Shown here one piece after another: positions 49,275-60,623 of a stretch of 64,000 bases of DNA. Each line of letters starts with the position of its first letter. The first letter of the stretch is position 1. Source of the DNA: Lactiplantibacillus pentosus (GTDB lineage: Bacteria; Bacillota; Bacilli; Lactobacillales; Lactobacillaceae); contig NZ_CP032757.1 in NCBI RefSeq assembly GCF_003641185.1, positions 2,356,001 to 2,420,000 on the forward strand. Reading direction: 5' to 3'. A program made the translations under genes and the position numbers. The notes below the pieces were generated by a model, which did not search any database, was not told where the DNA came from, and saw only the letters and a list, made by a program, of their open reading frames with translations.

Positions 49275-49779
49275 GCTTTCCCAACCCTTCAATATACGAA
49301 TTAATTAATGCCTGTTGGCCTTCCGGATCCAATTGCTTCTTAATGATCTTCGTCGCAATCGCAACCGAAATGTCAGCGACGTCTGATTGGACGTTCTTCA
49401 AGGCATCTTGACGCTCCTGTTCAATATCCTTACGCGCATTTTGTTTATACTGCGTTGCTTCGTTTTGCGCATCGGCAATGATACTTGACCGTTGCTTTTC
49501 GCCACTCTTTTTCGCGTCAGCGACAATTTCACTCGCTTCAGCTCGAGAGTGTGATAGCGCATCACGCCGTTGATCAGCTAAGTCACTCGCTTCTTGCCGA
49601 GACTTTTGTGCTGAATCAATGTCGTTCGCAATCTTGTCGGCTCGATCAGCCATCATTTTTGTGATGGGCTTCCAAGCAACAACAGAGATCAATGCCATCA
49701 AAACAATAAAGCTAATCCCGATAAACAACATATCACCAAGGTAGAGACCGGATGCACCGATAATTAAATGCGAGAGCAT
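49264..49779 (-). CDS. atpF: ATP synthase b subunit
   Basis: 171-residue stator subunit. One N-terminal membrane helix (about 12-32) followed by a long Ala/Lys/Glu-rich coiled coil. Confidence 0.97.
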
Positions 49780-49832
49780 CTAATGACACCTCCTTCTTTC
49801 ATTTTCATTAAAATGAACTCGTTGACCAATGA

Positions 49833-50075
<243 letters not shown>

Positions 50076-50082
50076 CTAGAAA

Positions 50083-50796
50083 TTATTCCTCGTCGTTAAC
50101 CTTCTGAGAAATATAAACTGAAGTCAAGGTTACGAACACGAACGCTTGAATGCTCCCGATAAACACTGAGAAACCTTGCCATAAGAGTTCAATTGGAAAT
50201 GAGTAAACATAGCTCAACCAACCGTTGCTCTTTGCCAAATCAGCAACCTTCGTTAGTAACAATTCACCAGCAAAGATGTTCCCGAACAGCCGAAGACCTA
50301 AAGTTAGGAAATCGGTAAATTGTTCAAAGACGTTAACAACCGCGAAAACAGCAAAAGGTTGTGTGTATTCTTTCAAATAACCACCCATACCTTTCTTACG
50401 AACACCCGCAGCATGTGCAAGTGCAACGGTCATAAACGATAACGTCAAAGTCACAATCGGATCGGCGGTTGGACTCTTCAGATACGTATACTGCCCGACC
50501 TGAACCTGAATGAACAATCCAAGTTGGTTAGCGATGAAGATAAAGAGAAACAATGTAAATGCGTACAAACCGAAGTTAGACGCTTCGTTACCCTTGATCG
50601 ACCCTTTGACAATGCCATTCGTGAACTCGATGAGCCACTCCAGCACATTTTGTCCACCCTTGGGCTTCATCGTAATATGTCGCGAAAGCAAAAATACAAA
50701 CAAGAACACAATTAGACAAGTCACGATTACTGAGATGTCATTCGCGATATTAAACGTCAGCCCAAGGAATTTGACTGTAGGAACTGGATCACCCAC
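50083..50796 (-). CDS. atpB: ATP synthase a subunit
   Basis: 237-residue Fo membrane subunit. The essential arginine lies in LGLRLFGNIFAGELLL, and the C-terminal helix ends SVYISQKVNDEE. First gene of the operon; no atpI is seen upstream. Confidence 0.98.
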   Translation of the reverse strand: MGDPVPTVKFLGLTFNIANDISVIVTCLIVFLFVFLLSRHITMKPKGGQNVLEWLIEFTNGIVKGSIKGNEASNFGLYAFTLFLFIFIANQLGLFIQVQVGQYTYLKSPTADPIVTLTLSFMTVALAHAAGVRKKGMGGYLKEYTQPFAVFAVVNVFEQFTDFLTLGLRLFGNIFAGELLLTKVADLAKSNGWLSYVYSFPIELLWQGFSVFIGSIQAFVFVTLTSVYISQKVNDEE

Positions 50797-50829
50797 TGAA
50801 TATCACCTCTTTCCTTTAATTTCGGTACT

Positions 50830-50858
50830 ATGATAACCTTAACCGTTGCGACTAGCAA
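50830..50858 (-). promoter_or_regulatory. Candidate promoter of the atp operon with embedded dyad
   Basis: TTGCTA (rc of 50853-50858), 17-bp gap, TATCAT (rc of 50830-50835), about 35 bp before atpB. CGTTGC (50844-50849) and GCAACG (50855-50860) form an inverted repeat over the -35 box, a possible regulator site. Confidence 0.5.
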
Positions 50859-50977
50859 CGTCAATTTTATCGTAATCCGAAATGATAGATCAGGGTCGCC
50901 CCTAATCAAAATACAAAGGTAATAATACCACCACCGTCGAAAAAATTCAAAATAATTTCAACTTTTCGTCAATCAAT

Positions 50978-51029
50978 AAAAATCCAACAACATCAAGCTT
51001 TCATGAAGCTTTCACATCGTTGGATTTTC
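50978..51029 (-). terminator. Intrinsic terminator of the uracil permease gene
   Basis: AAAATCCAACgaTGTGAAAGCTT pairs with AAGCTTGATGTTGTTGGATTTTT (written in two arms of under 24 bases each side, minus strand), followed by T-rich sequence. Confidence 0.85.
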
Positions 51030-51073
51030 ATCATCTGGACTTTATTTTCATGTGCTAACTGACAACCATCGAT

Positions 51074-52354
51074 TTACTTCTCGTTGACAGCCACCTTTGG
51101 TAATATCAGGTTCATAGCGATTCCGAGCACTGTTGCGACAGCTAAACCACTAAATTGAAAGCTCCCAATTTGTAAGTAAGCATTCCCAATTCCAATCACC
51201 AAAATCGCTGATGCAATCATCAAATTACGCTTCTGATTAAAATCAACTTTATTATCAATCAGGATGCGCATTCCACTGGAGGCAATCACCCCAAATAGCA
51301 AGAAACTGACACCACCAATGACTGGAGACGGAATACTTTCAATCAGTGCGGACAGCTTGCCGACAAAACTAAAGATGATGGCAAAAAACGCCGCGCCACC
51401 GAGCACGTAAATACTGTGAACCCGAGTAATGGCCAACACACCGATATTTTCACCGTAAGATGTCACGGGCGGGCCACCAACAAAACCAGCAATAATTGAC
51501 GCGGTCCCGTCACCAGCTAACGTGTGATTAAGACCTGGATCTTTGAAAAAGTTTCGTTTGGTCAACTTGTTCAGCACCATAATGTGGCCCATGTGTTCTG
51601 ACATCGTGACAAAGGCAATCGGCGCCATACTTAAAATTGCCCCCCAGTAGATGCCGGGATGGTAACTAATAAACGGTAATTGAAAGGCTGGCATCGCAAA
51701 CCAGTGCGCCTTTTCAACACCAGAGAAGCCCACGATTCCGACTAAGACCGCCAAAATATAACCACAGACGATGCCGAGTAAGATTGGCACTAAACTCATG
51801 AAGCCGCGCAGATACATATTAAAGATTACCGTCAGTAACATCGTCGCAATCGCGACCGCAAAATATTTCAAATCATAATTATTGCCATTCATCGTCGCGT
51901 CCTTGGCCGCGGTACTGGCGAGTGACAATCCAATCACCATGACGATTGGTCCAACAACAATTGGTGGCAACGCCTTGTCGATCCAATCCGACCCAATCAA
52001 TGTCACCAACAGACTGACAAGCAAGTAGACGCACCCAACGGCGACCGTCCCTTGCGCGATTGCTGGATAACCAGCCGTCTTCATCAGCGACTGCATAACA
52101 ACGATGAATGAAAAGCTAGACCCCATGTACGCTGGAATCTTACCACGCGTAATCAGGATATACATCAACGTCCCGACCCCGGAACTAAAAAGCGCAATGC
52201 CCGGATTTAACCCCACCAGAATTGGCACCAGGACGGTCGACCCAAACATGGAGAACAGATGCTGTACGGATAATCCTAACCAACTACCAAACTTTGGTCG
52301 GTCATGAATGTCTAATACGACTTCATCATTATGAAACGCCGCTTTCTTTGTCAT
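51074..52354 (-). CDS. uraA: Uracil permease (NCS2 family)
   Basis: 426-residue uracil:proton symporter with about 14 membrane segments. Motifs GSSFSFIVVMQSL, APIAFVTMSEHMGHIMVLNKL and GDGTASIIAGFVGGPPVTSYGEN fit uracil carriers. ATG 52354 follows AAGGGG; the track upstream of it contains no site. Controlled by a PyrR attenuator in its leader, which links uptake to pyrimidine supply, and located near upp. Confidence 0.94.
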   Translation of the reverse strand: MTKKAAFHNDEVVLDIHDRPKFGSWLGLSVQHLFSMFGSTVLVPILVGLNPGIALFSSGVGTLMYILITRGKIPAYMGSSFSFIVVMQSLMKTAGYPAIAQGTVAVGCVYLLVSLLVTLIGSDWIDKALPPIVVGPIVMVIGLSLASTAAKDATMNGNNYDLKYFAVAIATMLLTVIFNMYLRGFMSLVPILLGIVCGYILAVLVGIVGFSGVEKAHWFAMPAFQLPFISYHPGIYWGAILSMAPIAFVTMSEHMGHIMVLNKLTKRNFFKDPGLNHTLAGDGTASIIAGFVGGPPVTSYGENIGVLAITRVHSIYVLGGAAFFAIIFSFVGKLSALIESIPSPVIGGVSFLLFGVIASSGMRILIDNKVDFNQKRNLMIASAILVIGIGNAYLQIGSFQFSGLAVATVLGIAMNLILPKVAVNEK

Positions 52355-52380
52355 AACGCACCCCTTTATTAAATCATTGC

Positions 52381-52500
52381 AAAAGAAAAGACAGCCCACC
52401 ACTCAAAGCGGCTAGGCTGTCCGAAATTACGTCTGGCTTCCTTACAAGTCGACGTCCGTTCATCCTTATCAGCCTCTCTGAGCTAATTTAAAGGAACTGT
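52381..52500 (-). promoter_or_regulatory. PyrR-binding attenuator of uraA
   Basis: The minus-strand leader has AGAGAGGCTGATAAGGATG (rc of 52461-52479), the PyrR binding consensus. A hairpin GGACAGCC...GGGCTGTC with a T-rich tail follows at 52381-52423. When UMP is high, PyrR should favour the terminator. The motif is seen; the mechanism is known from Bacillus and lactobacilli. Confidence 0.88.
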
Positions 52501-52599
52501 TTAATTGCAATTAGTGTACTCGTCTGTTGAATACTTGTCAACTAACGGTTTAAATGTCTTTGCTTTTTCGCTGGTATGTTTGGTGGTTTGTGGTTGTCG

Positions 52600-53360
52600 A
52601 TCCGTTAAAGTCAACTGCGGCCAGCTTAGGACCGCTGGGAACAGTGCGAGTTAGCGCAAACTTACAGCAGTATGCTCGTCCTACGCCGGCTTCCAGGCAT
52701 TTCTGACAACGCTGGAACGCGATGGACGCAGATTTAAGCCGACAAACCACGTCTTAAATACTGGTCTTCCACGTTATCTGCAATATAGATGAAACGTGTT
52801 CGGGTCAGACTGGGACTTCCGGTTAGCTACGCCAGAACGCCAAGCGGAAGTTCACCACTTAACGCTCTAGCTAGGCTAATCCTCAGTCCCAACCCGTCTG
52901 AACCTCACACTCTGAGAACCACTGAGCATTGTCAGAAACGCCTTCCAGCCTGGGCAGTTTTCGCAAGGCGGACATTTGCGGACCCAACTTCAATTGAACT
53001 GATCATTGATTCTTAGCCAACCGTTCATTTGATATTTATCTGTAAGACTAGTTTTCAATCACTGACTAAATGTTTGAATTAGATAAAGTATCAGTATCAC
53101 AGGATATCATCAGGAATATTCACAATTGGCAGAGAAGCCCAAGACCACAGTTGGAAACAAAAGCAAATTTTATCGTCTAACCATATGTTCAGTTTCAATT
53201 GGAGTAAATAATAATCTGTGGGCGATTTTACTGGTGTATCTAAATTTCTTAAATCATCAACGATACTGATTCAAGTTTCACTTGAAGGTCGGTCTTCTAA
53301 CTGCCAGTGATCAATTGCGCTAAGTTAGGTAGCCGTTCATCTGCTATTCGAGCAGGTTTC
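52600..53360 (+). repeat. Dispersed palindrome-ended element, copy E
   Basis: Copy between the uraA leader and upp. L module 52615-53020 is very close to copy F; over 52788-52913 only two bases differ. That core can fold as CAGAC..GGGACT with AGTCCC..GTCTG enclosing CTTCCG/CGGAAG. AT-rich middle follows; the R module is cut off after GTTTCCGAC near 53360. Terminal palindromes are not recognisable. The rest of the gap to 53636 shows no gene. Confidence 0.83.
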
Positions 53361-53636
53361 CGACTACCCCACTGTTTCACCGTAAACAGCCGCTCTCAAA
53401 AATTTTTCTGAGACTCATAAAGAACATGCCAACTAATCGTCTTTTTGAATCACATTTAAAGCGAAATAGTGATTAGTGCAACACGTGCACACTTATTCAT
53501 TCATAGTTTTACCAAAAATCCGGTAGTCTCATCGACAAAGATCAAATTCACTGTGGTAAGTAATCGTGAATCCAGTCTATCTCTCACTGGACAGGTCCTA
53601 TAATATAGTAAGGATTTTTTCAAATATTAGTGAACC

Positions 53637-53686
53637 AAAAAGGCAGCCCCACCCCACGCGTTTGTGGAATGGTGCTACCTTTTTTA
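53637..53686 (-). terminator. Intrinsic terminator of upp
   Basis: AAAAAAGGTAGCACC and GGGGCTGCCTTTTT (minus strand) form an imperfect stem with T-run directly after upp. Confidence 0.8.
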
Positions 53687-53693
53687 TGGCAAC

Positions 53694-54323
53694 TTACTTC
53701 GTACCAAATAACCGGTCGCCAGCATCGCCCAAACCTGGAACGATGTAGCCATCTTCATTTAAATGGTCATCAAGTGCTGCGGTATAAACATCGATGTCTG
53801 GATGTGCGTCGCGAAGGGCTTTAACCCCTTCAGGCGCTGCAACTAAGCACATGAACTTAATATTGCTAGCACCACGCTTCTTCAACATATCCATGGCCAT
53901 GATGGCTGAACCACCAGTGGCTAACATTGGATCAACGACAAATAACTGACGTTGTGAAATGTCACTTGGTAATTTAACAAAATATTCGACTGGCTTTAAC
54001 GTCTTTTCGTCACGATACATACCGACGTGACCAACTTTAGCCGCTGGAATCATGTTTAAGAACCCATCGACCATTCCTAAACCAGCCCGTAAAATCGGCA
54101 CAATGGCAACTTTCTTACCAGCCAATGTCTTTTGCGTTGACTTGGCAATCGGTGTCTCGATTTCAATGTCCTTCAATGGCATGTCGCGTGATACTTCGTA
54201 CGCCATCAACGTTGAAATTTCGTTGACCATTTCCCGGAAGACTTTCGTCCCACAGTTCTTTTCCCGAATAATTGTCAATTTATGTTGAATGAGCGGATGA
54301 TCCAAAACCTCAAACTTACCCAT
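53694..54323 (-). CDS. upp: Uracil phosphoribosyltransferase
   Basis: 209-residue salvage enzyme, uracil + PRPP to UMP. N-terminal [21 protein letters not shown] loop [11 protein letters not shown]; uracil site [23 protein letters not shown] 54323 is chosen because homologues begin MGKF; a GTG four codons upstream abuts AAGGAG. Confidence 0.96.
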   Translation of the reverse strand: MGKFEVLDHPLIQHKLTIIREKNCGTKVFREMVNEISTLMAYEVSRDMPLKDIEIETPIAKSTQKTLAGKKVAIVPILRAGLGMVDGFLNMIPAAKVGHVGMYRDEKTLKPVEYFVKLPSDISQRQLFVVDPMLATGGSAIMAMDMLKKRGASNIKFMCLVAAPEGVKALRDAHPDIDVYTAALDDHLNEDGYIVPGLGDAGDRLFGTK

Positions 54324-54402
54324 GTTGCTACGCACACTCCTTAGTGATTTCTTTCTATTGTAGCTAATTTGGAAAGAAAAAACCAGACCTGATATAAATT
54401 AC

Positions 54403-55641
54403 TTAATCAACATCAATTGGATGTTTGGCTGTTAATGCCATGGCTTGTTGCTTAACGTCATCCAAGTTTGCTTGGTCTGTCGGCGCTTGTAACGCTTGCA
54501 AGATTAATTCAGCAACCTTGGCGGCATCCGCTTCATCAAATCCACGTGTCGTAATCGCTGGCGTTCCTAAACGAATCCCAGACGTCTTAAAGGCCCCTAA
54601 AGTTTCGTTCGGGATGGCTTCCTTGTTGACGGTGATGTAGACCGTATCGAGTAGATCTTGAACTTGCCGACCATTTAATCCCGACTTCGTGACGTCGATC
54701 GTCATTAAATGGTTGTCCGTCCCACCAGAGATGACCCGGACTAGGTCAGATTCAGTAAAGACCTTCGCCATTGCTTTCGCATTATCAATAATGTGTTGTG
54801 CATAGACTTTAAATTCTGGTTGTAAGTCTTCGCCCAAAGCAATCGCCTTACCAGCAATCACGTGGTCTAACGGGCCACCCTGATTGCCAGGGAAGACGAC
54901 TGAATTGATTTTCTTACCATATTTTTCCTTCGCGAGGATCATCCCACCACGAGGACCACGTAACGTCTTGTGTGTCGTCGTCGTGACCACGTCGGCGTAA
55001 GGGACTGGATTTGGATGCAATCCGGCTGCCACTAAACCAGCAATGTGGGCCATGTCGACCATCAAGAGTGCACCAACGGCATCCGCAATTTCACGGAACT
55101 TCTTAAAATCAATTAACCGACTATAAGCCGAAGCCCCCGCAACGATTAATTTTGGTTGGAATTCTTGCGCTTGTGCCAAGATGGCATCATAGTTCAGCTC
55201 TTCGGTCTCAGGATCTAACCCGTATCCTTGGAAATCATAGAGCTTACCAGAAAAGTTAACACTCGAGCCGTGTGTCAAATGGCCCCCGGCGTCTAATGAC
55301 ATCCCCATAACCCAGTCGCCCGGTTGAATTAATGCCATGTACGCTGCCGCATTCGCTTGTGAACCTGAGTGAGGTTGAACGTTAGCGTATTCCGCGCCAA
55401 ATAATTTCTTAGCACGTTCAATCGCTAAGGTTTCAACTTGGTCAATATATTCGTTACCGCCGTAAAAACGGTGACCTGGATAACCTTCGGAGTATTTATT
55501 AGTCAGCACACTCCCCTGTGCTGCTCGAACACCTTTCGAGACAATGTTTTCGGAAGCAATCAACTCAATGTTGTGCTGTTGCCGTGCCTGTTCCTTACTA
55601 ATCGCAGCCCATACTTCTGGATCTTGTTCTTGGTAATTCAT
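54403..55641 (-). CDS. glyA: Serine hydroxymethyltransferase
   Basis: 412-residue PLP enzyme interconverting serine and glycine with tetrahydrofolate. N-terminal [14 protein letters not shown] lysine in [21 protein letters not shown] precedes ATG. Lies between tsaC and upp, a conserved order. Confidence 0.97.
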   Translation of the reverse strand: MNYQEQDPEVWAAISKEQARQQHNIELIASENIVSKGVRAAQGSVLTNKYSEGYPGHRFYGGNEYIDQVETLAIERAKKLFGAEYANVQPHSGSQANAAAYMALIQPGDWVMGMSLDAGGHLTHGSSVNFSGKLYDFQGYGLDPETEELNYDAILAQAQEFQPKLIVAGASAYSRLIDFKKFREIADAVGALLMVDMAHIAGLVAAGLHPNPVPYADVVTTTTHKTLRGPRGGMILAKEKYGKKINSVVFPGNQGGPLDHVIAGKAIALGEDLQPEFKVYAQHIIDNAKAMAKVFTESDLVRVISGGTDNHLMTIDVTKSGLNGRQVQDLLDTVYITVNKEAIPNETLGAFKTSGIRLGTPAITTRGFDEADAAKVAELILQALQAPTDQANLDDVKQQAMALTAKHPIDVD

Positions 55642-55699
55642 GAATAAATCTCCTCCATTTCACAAGTGACAACTTTCGGGTTTTCCCGACTTGCAATTA

Positions 55700-56719
55700 T
55701 TATACACTAAAATGAGTCTGTCCGGCAGATTTATTTAAGCGATTCATGTAAGCTAACCCTAACCCTTTATTTTCAAAGGCTTGGCAGAGAATATCCTTAA
55801 TTTCAGTTTCCGTATCAAAGTGTCGTAAGCCGGCAAACAATCGTTGACTTGCCGATTGAATATCAGTCCCAAGCGAAAATCGTTCGCAATTTGACGGGAT
55901 TTGATTTTGATTCAGAATGGCACCCGTCGCCATGACCCCCATCGGGACGTCTTGTTGCGCTGCCCAGGCTAAAGCTTGTGGCCAATCTTCCGAACGATCA
56001 ACGATATAAACCTGTGCATTCGGTGCATAGTGCTTGTATTTCATCCCCGGCGCCTTAGGAACTTCAGTGGCCCCGACGTGATGTGCTTCTGTCTGAACGG
56101 GCATGCCAATCACGGCTTCGATTGCTTCTGGCGTAATGGCGCCGGGCCGCAAAATCGCCGGCTGATCAGTCGACAGATCCAAGACGGTTGATTCCACCCC
56201 GACCTTAGTTGGGCCATCATCCAGAATACCGGCAATCTTACCGTTCAAATCGTGATAGACGTGCTCAGCCAAGGTCGGACTTGGTTTGCCTGACGTATTC
56301 GCAGACGGCCCCACGATTGGTGTCTTAGCTGCCCGAATCAATGCCAAGGTCGCAGCGTTATCCGGATTGCGAAATGCTGCGGTCTGTAAGCCGCCCGTCA
56401 CCTCGGTGGCAAGTGCGTTTGGTTTTAACTTAAAAATCATCGTTAATGGTCCGGGCCAAAAGGCTTTGATCAACTTCTTGGCTGCTTCTGATAGCGGCAT
56501 GGCAAACCGCTCAACTGTCGCCACGTCGGCAACGTGGACGATCAGCGGATTATCACTCGGACGTCCCTTCGCGCGATAAACTTGTTTCACTGCATCGACA
56601 TTCGTGGCATCCGCACCTAAGCCATACACGGTCTCGGTCGGGAAAGCCACTAGTTCACCCGCAGCTAACAGCGCCGCGGCAGCTGGAATTTCATCCGGCT
56701 TAAATACTTTGGTTTCCAT
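55700..56719 (-). CDS. tsaC: L-threonylcarbamoyladenylate synthase (TsaC/Sua5)
   Basis: 339 residues; makes threonylcarbamoyl-AMP for the t6A37 modification of ANN-decoding tRNAs. YrdC domain (10-195) with AFPTETVYGLG, KGRPSDNPLIVH, and PSANTSGKPSPT; the extra C-terminal Sua5 domain (about 230-339) is joined by a PGMKYKHYAP linker, making it the long form. ATG 56719 has GAGGA ten bases upstream; the 67 codons before it run into element copy F and are not coding. Confidence 0.95.
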   Translation of the reverse strand: METKVFKPDEIPAAAALLAAGELVAFPTETVYGLGADATNVDAVKQVYRAKGRPSDNPLIVHVADVATVERFAMPLSEAAKKLIKAFWPGPLTMIFKLKPNALATEVTGGLQTAAFRNPDNAATLALIRAAKTPIVGPSANTSGKPSPTLAEHVYHDLNGKIAGILDDGPTKVGVESTVLDLSTDQPAILRPGAITPEAIEAVIGMPVQTEAHHVGATEVPKAPGMKYKHYAPNAQVYIVDRSEDWPQALAWAAQQDVPMGVMATGAILNQNQIPSNCERFSLGTDIQSASQRLFAGLRHFDTETEIKDILCQAFENKGLGLAYMNRLNKSAGQTHFSV

Positions 56720-56775
56720 AATTACTGATTCCTCTACTTTATTGTATTTATAATTTGTGATTGACGATTTAATAT

Positions 56776-57812
56776 GCATTATTAGTGCTAATTTGTCTTG
56801 AATCGTGATTACAACGTGCTGATTTTTAAATTCAAAACAGCCAGCTGGAAAATGGGGCGAGTTTCGTGTAAACCTATATGACAGATGCATCCTACTCCGG
56901 CTTCCAGGCATTTCTGACAACGCTGGAACGCGATGGACACAGATTTAAGCCGACAACCCACGTCTTAAATACTGGTCTTTCACGTTAGTTGCAGTATGGA
57001 TGAAACGTGTTCGGGTCAGACTGGGACTTCCGGTTAGCTACGCCAGAACGCCAAGCGGAAGTTCGCCGCTTAACGCTCTAGCTAGGCTAATCCTCAGTCC
57101 CAACCCGTCTGAACCTCACACTCTAAGAGCCGCCGAGCATTGTCAGAAACACCTTCCAGCCGGGGATCCTATTCGAAAGTCGGACATGTGCTGACCCAAC
57201 TTTTGATGAACTGATCGTTGGTTCTTAGTAAAATGTTGTTTTTACATTTAACTTTCAGAATAGTCTCCTACAGTCTCTAGCCACACTTGCGCTTTGATTT
57301 TTCTAAGCTAGTAACATTTTTGAATATTGTCAGAAATTCTATAGTCAGTTGAGATTGAGACTACAAATTTTAAAAATTTACATGGATACACGCTGCGACT
57401 AACTGTAAGAATTAGTTCTACGTGAAATTGGTCAATAGTCTTCTAATTAGCATTCAATTTTTGACTCACGATTAATGCTGTCTAAAAGTTTGTTTGAAGA
57501 TCCAGTCACTAAAAAGCTGTGGTCAATTGCACCCAGATGGGTGGCCGTTCATCCGCCATTCGAGCGGCTTCCCGACTGGCCGGACTGCCGGACAATGCTC
57601 AGTAGCCAAATTATTCTTAGCTGGAAGTGGGGTACTTCCGGCTTAGAATAAGACTCGTATTTGAAATTGCGCAGTGGTCTTCTGCGTGAGTTCAAATCGT
57701 CGGCTGCGTTCCAGCAATTGTCAGCCGACCCCGGAAGTCGGACTCAGACGTTCACCGGCTGACGAACCGAAGTCCAACTCATCAGCACGTTTTAATCATT
57801 TTTAGCACAACC
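56776..57812 (+). repeat. Dispersed palindrome-ended element, copy F (longest)
   Basis: 1,037-bp element filling the gap between prmC and tsaC. Left end GCATTATTAGTGCTAATTTG then CGTGATTACAACGTG; right end, reversed, GGTTGTGCTAAAAATGATT then AAAACGTGCTG, so the ends are inverted. L module 56835-57230 with the strongly conserved core at 56999-57124. AT-rich middle 57231-57530. R module 57531-57790 with hairpins. Outer arms of L (56900-56985) and R (57650-57760) are also inverted relative to each other, so the whole element can fold back. Confidence 0.87.
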
Positions 57813-57838
57813 CAATAACTAATTGTAAGTCATCTGAC

Positions 57839-58699
57839 CTACCCAGGTTGAACGACCCGTAACATTCGGTCGTGTCCGGCCATGTCTTGACGCAAGGTCA
57901 CCGTTGCGGTTGGCAACGCTTGTTGAAATAAGTGCTGGACTGCCGGGCCTTGATGATAGCCTAACTCCAAATATAAGCGTCCAGCTGCCGTCAAGTGTGG
58001 CGCAACCGTCGCGGCCAGTTGCTCATAGAGTGCTAGGCCGTCGTGGGCCGCAAACAAGGCTGTTTGTGGTTCATAGTCTAAGACGCTGGCATCCATGACA
58101 TCTTTTTCATTCGTCGCGATGTACGGCGGATTACTGACGATCACGTCAAACGGTTCGGCCGCAATCGACTGCAATAAATCACTCTGGACAAAGTTCACGT
58201 CAAGTGCGAGCTGTTCAGCATTGCGTTTGGTGACCGCTAACGCCGCTGACGAGACATCACTCGCCGTCACCTGCCAGCTCGGACGCTCGTGTTTGAGTGC
58301 CAAAGCGATTGCCCCGGAGCCAGTACCGATGTCTAAGACCCGTAGCGGGGTATCAGCGGCTGCATAATCGGTCAAAATCCAGTCTACCAGTTCTTCGGTC
58401 TCAACCCTAGGAATAAGAACTGCTGGATCGACTTGCAAGTCTATGCCATAAAAAGGTGCCTTGCCCAAGACATACTGGACTGGTTCTCCAGCCACGACCC
58501 GCGCAATGCCCTGCTGGTAGGCTTGCCAAATTGACGTTGGCAAACTGTCACGATAATGGATCAAGAGCTGGGTCTGGTCCAGATGGCTTAATCCCAATAA
58601 CAAAAAACGGGCACTATCGGTTGGCAATTTGGCCGTTTTAAGACAAAAAGAAGCCCACTGCTGGGCTTCAAAATAGGTCGGCTGTTGTGGCTTATTCAT
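57839..58699 (-). CDS. prmC: Release factor glutamine methyltransferase (PrmC/HemK)
   Basis: 286-residue SAM-dependent enzyme that methylates the GGQ glutamine of RF1 and RF2. SAM loop [15 protein letters not shown] and catalytic NPPY in [16 protein letters not shown] overlaps the prfA stop by 8 bp, so it is coupled to its substrate's gene. Confidence 0.96.
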   Translation of the reverse strand: MNKPQQPTYFEAQQWASFCLKTAKLPTDSARFLLLGLSHLDQTQLLIHYRDSLPTSIWQAYQQGIARVVAGEPVQYVLGKAPFYGIDLQVDPAVLIPRVETEELVDWILTDYAAADTPLRVLDIGTGSGAIALALKHERPSWQVTASDVSSAALAVTKRNAEQLALDVNFVQSDLLQSIAAEPFDVIVSNPPYIATNEKDVMDASVLDYEPQTALFAAHDGLALYEQLAATVAPHLTAAGRLYLELGYHQGPAVQHLFQQALPTATVTLRQDMAGHDRMLRVVQPG

Positions 58700-59774
58700 T
58701 GGTTAAGCGCTCCATCTTTTCAGCCTGGTCCGCTAAGACTAATGCATCGATAACTTCGTCTAATTCACCGTTCATGACCCGGTCTAATTTGTTCAACGTC
58801 AAACCGATTCGGTGGTCAGTCACCCGGTTTTGTGGGAAGTTATAAGTCCGGATTCGTTCAGAACGGTCCCCGGTTCCGACTGCCGACTTACGCTCAGCAT
58901 CGTACTCATTTTGTTCCCGTGATTGATAGTAATCATAGACCCGCGCACGCAAGATTTCCATGGCTTTGGCCCGGTTTTGTTGTTGTGAACGTTGGTCTTG
59001 CATCGAAACAACGATTCCCGTTGGTAAGTGAGTCATCCGCACCGCTGAAGAGGTCTTGTTGATATGCTGACCACCGGCACCAGATGAACGAAAGACGTCG
59101 GTCCGAATATCTTTAGGATCAATATCAATATCCACGTCTTGGGCTTCTGGCATGACTCCGACCGTGGCAGTTGACGTGTGCACCCGCCCGGCAGATTCGG
59201 TAACTGGTACCCGTTGCACCCGGTGTGCGCCACTCTCATACTTCAGTTTGGAGTAAACTTTGTCACCAGAAATAATCAGCACGATTTCCTTAAAGCCACC
59301 GACTTCGGTTTCGTTACGGTCAGCGACTTCCACTTGCCACCCCTGCCGTTCAGCATACTTGGAGTACATGTTAAAGAGGTCCGCAGCAAACAGACTGGCT
59401 TCATCACCACCGGCAGCACCGTGGATTTCCATGATGATGTTCTTATCATCGTTCGGGTCCTTTGGTAACATCAACAGGGTAATTTCATGTTCAAGTTGGT
59501 CTTTTTCAGCGTTGAGGTTCTTCAAGTCGTCCTTGACCATCGCATTCATCTCGTCATCGAGCTTTTCATGCAATAATTCATCGTTTTCCTCAATCTGACT
59601 CGTAACTTCTTTGTAGTGGTTATACTTTTCAACCGTCTCACGCAGGTTACCCATTTCTTTAGATAACTTCATAAAACGTTGTGAATCCGCAATCACATCG
59701 GGATCACTCAGCAGTTCGCCAAGTTCTTCATACCGATCAGCAACGGCTTGTAATTTATCAAAAAACTTATCCAT
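58692..59774 (-). CDS. prfA: Peptide chain release factor 1
   Basis: 360 residues, reads UAA and UAG. Codon-recognition tripeptide PVT at 190-192 and catalytic GGQ at 234-236 ([11 protein letters not shown]). Followed by prmC in an overlapping arrangement and preceded 13 bp upstream by tdk. Confidence 0.98.
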   Translation of the reverse strand: MDKFFDKLQAVADRYEELGELLSDPDVIADSQRFMKLSKEMGNLRETVEKYNHYKEVTSQIEENDELLHEKLDDEMNAMVKDDLKNLNAEKDQLEHEITLLMLPKDPNDDKNIIMEIHGAAGGDEASLFAADLFNMYSKYAERQGWQVEVADRNETEVGGFKEIVLIISGDKVYSKLKYESGAHRVQRVPVTESAGRVHTSTATVGVMPEAQDVDIDIDPKDIRTDVFRSSGAGGQHINKTSSAVRMTHLPTGIVVSMQDQRSQQQNRAKAMEILRARVYDYYQSREQNEYDAERKSAVGTGDRSERIRTYNFPQNRVTDHRIGLTLNKLDRVMNGELDEVIDALVLADQAEKMERLTNE

Positions 59775-59787
59775 TCTCAGCTATTCC

Positions 59788-60366
59788 TCACTTTGTTAAT
59801 TTCGGCGGGTAAAAATAATGATGGCGACAAACTGGGTAGTACGCCTCATTACCCCCGATTTGAACTTGTTCGCCCTCATAGACTGGCTGGCCGTCGTGGA
59901 ACCGTAAATTCATGATGGCTTTCTTACGGCAGAACCAGCAGATCGTCTTCATCTCTTCGATTTTATCGGCATACAGTAATAGGTACTTGCTGCCTTCGAA
60001 CAATTCATTACGAAAATCGTTCTTCAAACCAAACGTCATGACTGGAATCTTCAACTTATCAACGATGTTGGCAAGTTCCAGCACGTGATGTTTCTTTAAA
60101 AATTGGGCTTCATCGATCAGGACGCAGGCGGCATCCGGATTGGTCCGCTCAACCACGTCGAAAACGTCCGTGTCATCGAAGACCGGAATGGCTTCCCGTT
60201 TGAGTCCGATGCGACTAGCAACGTAGCCGACGCCGTCACGATTATCTAAGCCACTCGTTAAAATAATGACCGACTTATCCTGTTCCTCATAATTATGGGC
60301 AACTTTCAGAATTTCAATGGTTTTTCCACTGTTCATCGCGCCATATCGAAAAAATAACTGTGCCAA
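59788..60366 (-). CDS. tdk: Thymidine kinase (type II)
   Basis: 192-residue salvage kinase. P-loop GAMNSGKT (9-16), Walker [11 protein letters not shown], zinc ligands in CWFCRKKA and the C-terminal CRHHY. First gene of the tdk-prfA-prmC group. Confidence 0.96.
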   Translation of the reverse strand: MAQLFFRYGAMNSGKTIEILKVAHNYEEQDKSVIILTSGLDNRDGVGYVASRIGLKREAIPVFDDTDVFDVVERTNPDAACVLIDEAQFLKKHHVLELANIVDKLKIPVMTFGLKNDFRNELFEGSKYLLLYADKIEEMKTICWFCRKKAIMNLRFHDGQPVYEGEQVQIGGNEAYYPVCRHHYFYPPKLTK

Positions 60367-60623
60367 GTGACTAATCCCCTTTTTTACACATTTCTAGTCA
60401 ATTATAGCGGATTTGAGCATGAATTTCAGCATTCTGTCATTAAAACTAATTAACGAATTGATAATATGCGTACAAATGGCAGGAGTATCACTTTTCTTTT
60501 AGGGGCGTTCAGTATAAAATACTTGAGAGTAGGACATCTCGTCCGGTAATTATGATTTTCATACCCAGTCAGTGCTTTGTTCGCATTGACGGGTAAATCA
60601 AGAATTAGGGGTACCGATAACTT

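Noticed and set aside
52789..57194. Open frames beginning MKRVRVRLGLPVSYARTP in copies E and F and similar ones in D
   Set aside because: The apparent protein conservation follows from near-identical DNA of the L-module core. There is no ribosome site, the frames end at different places, and the DNA is palindromic.
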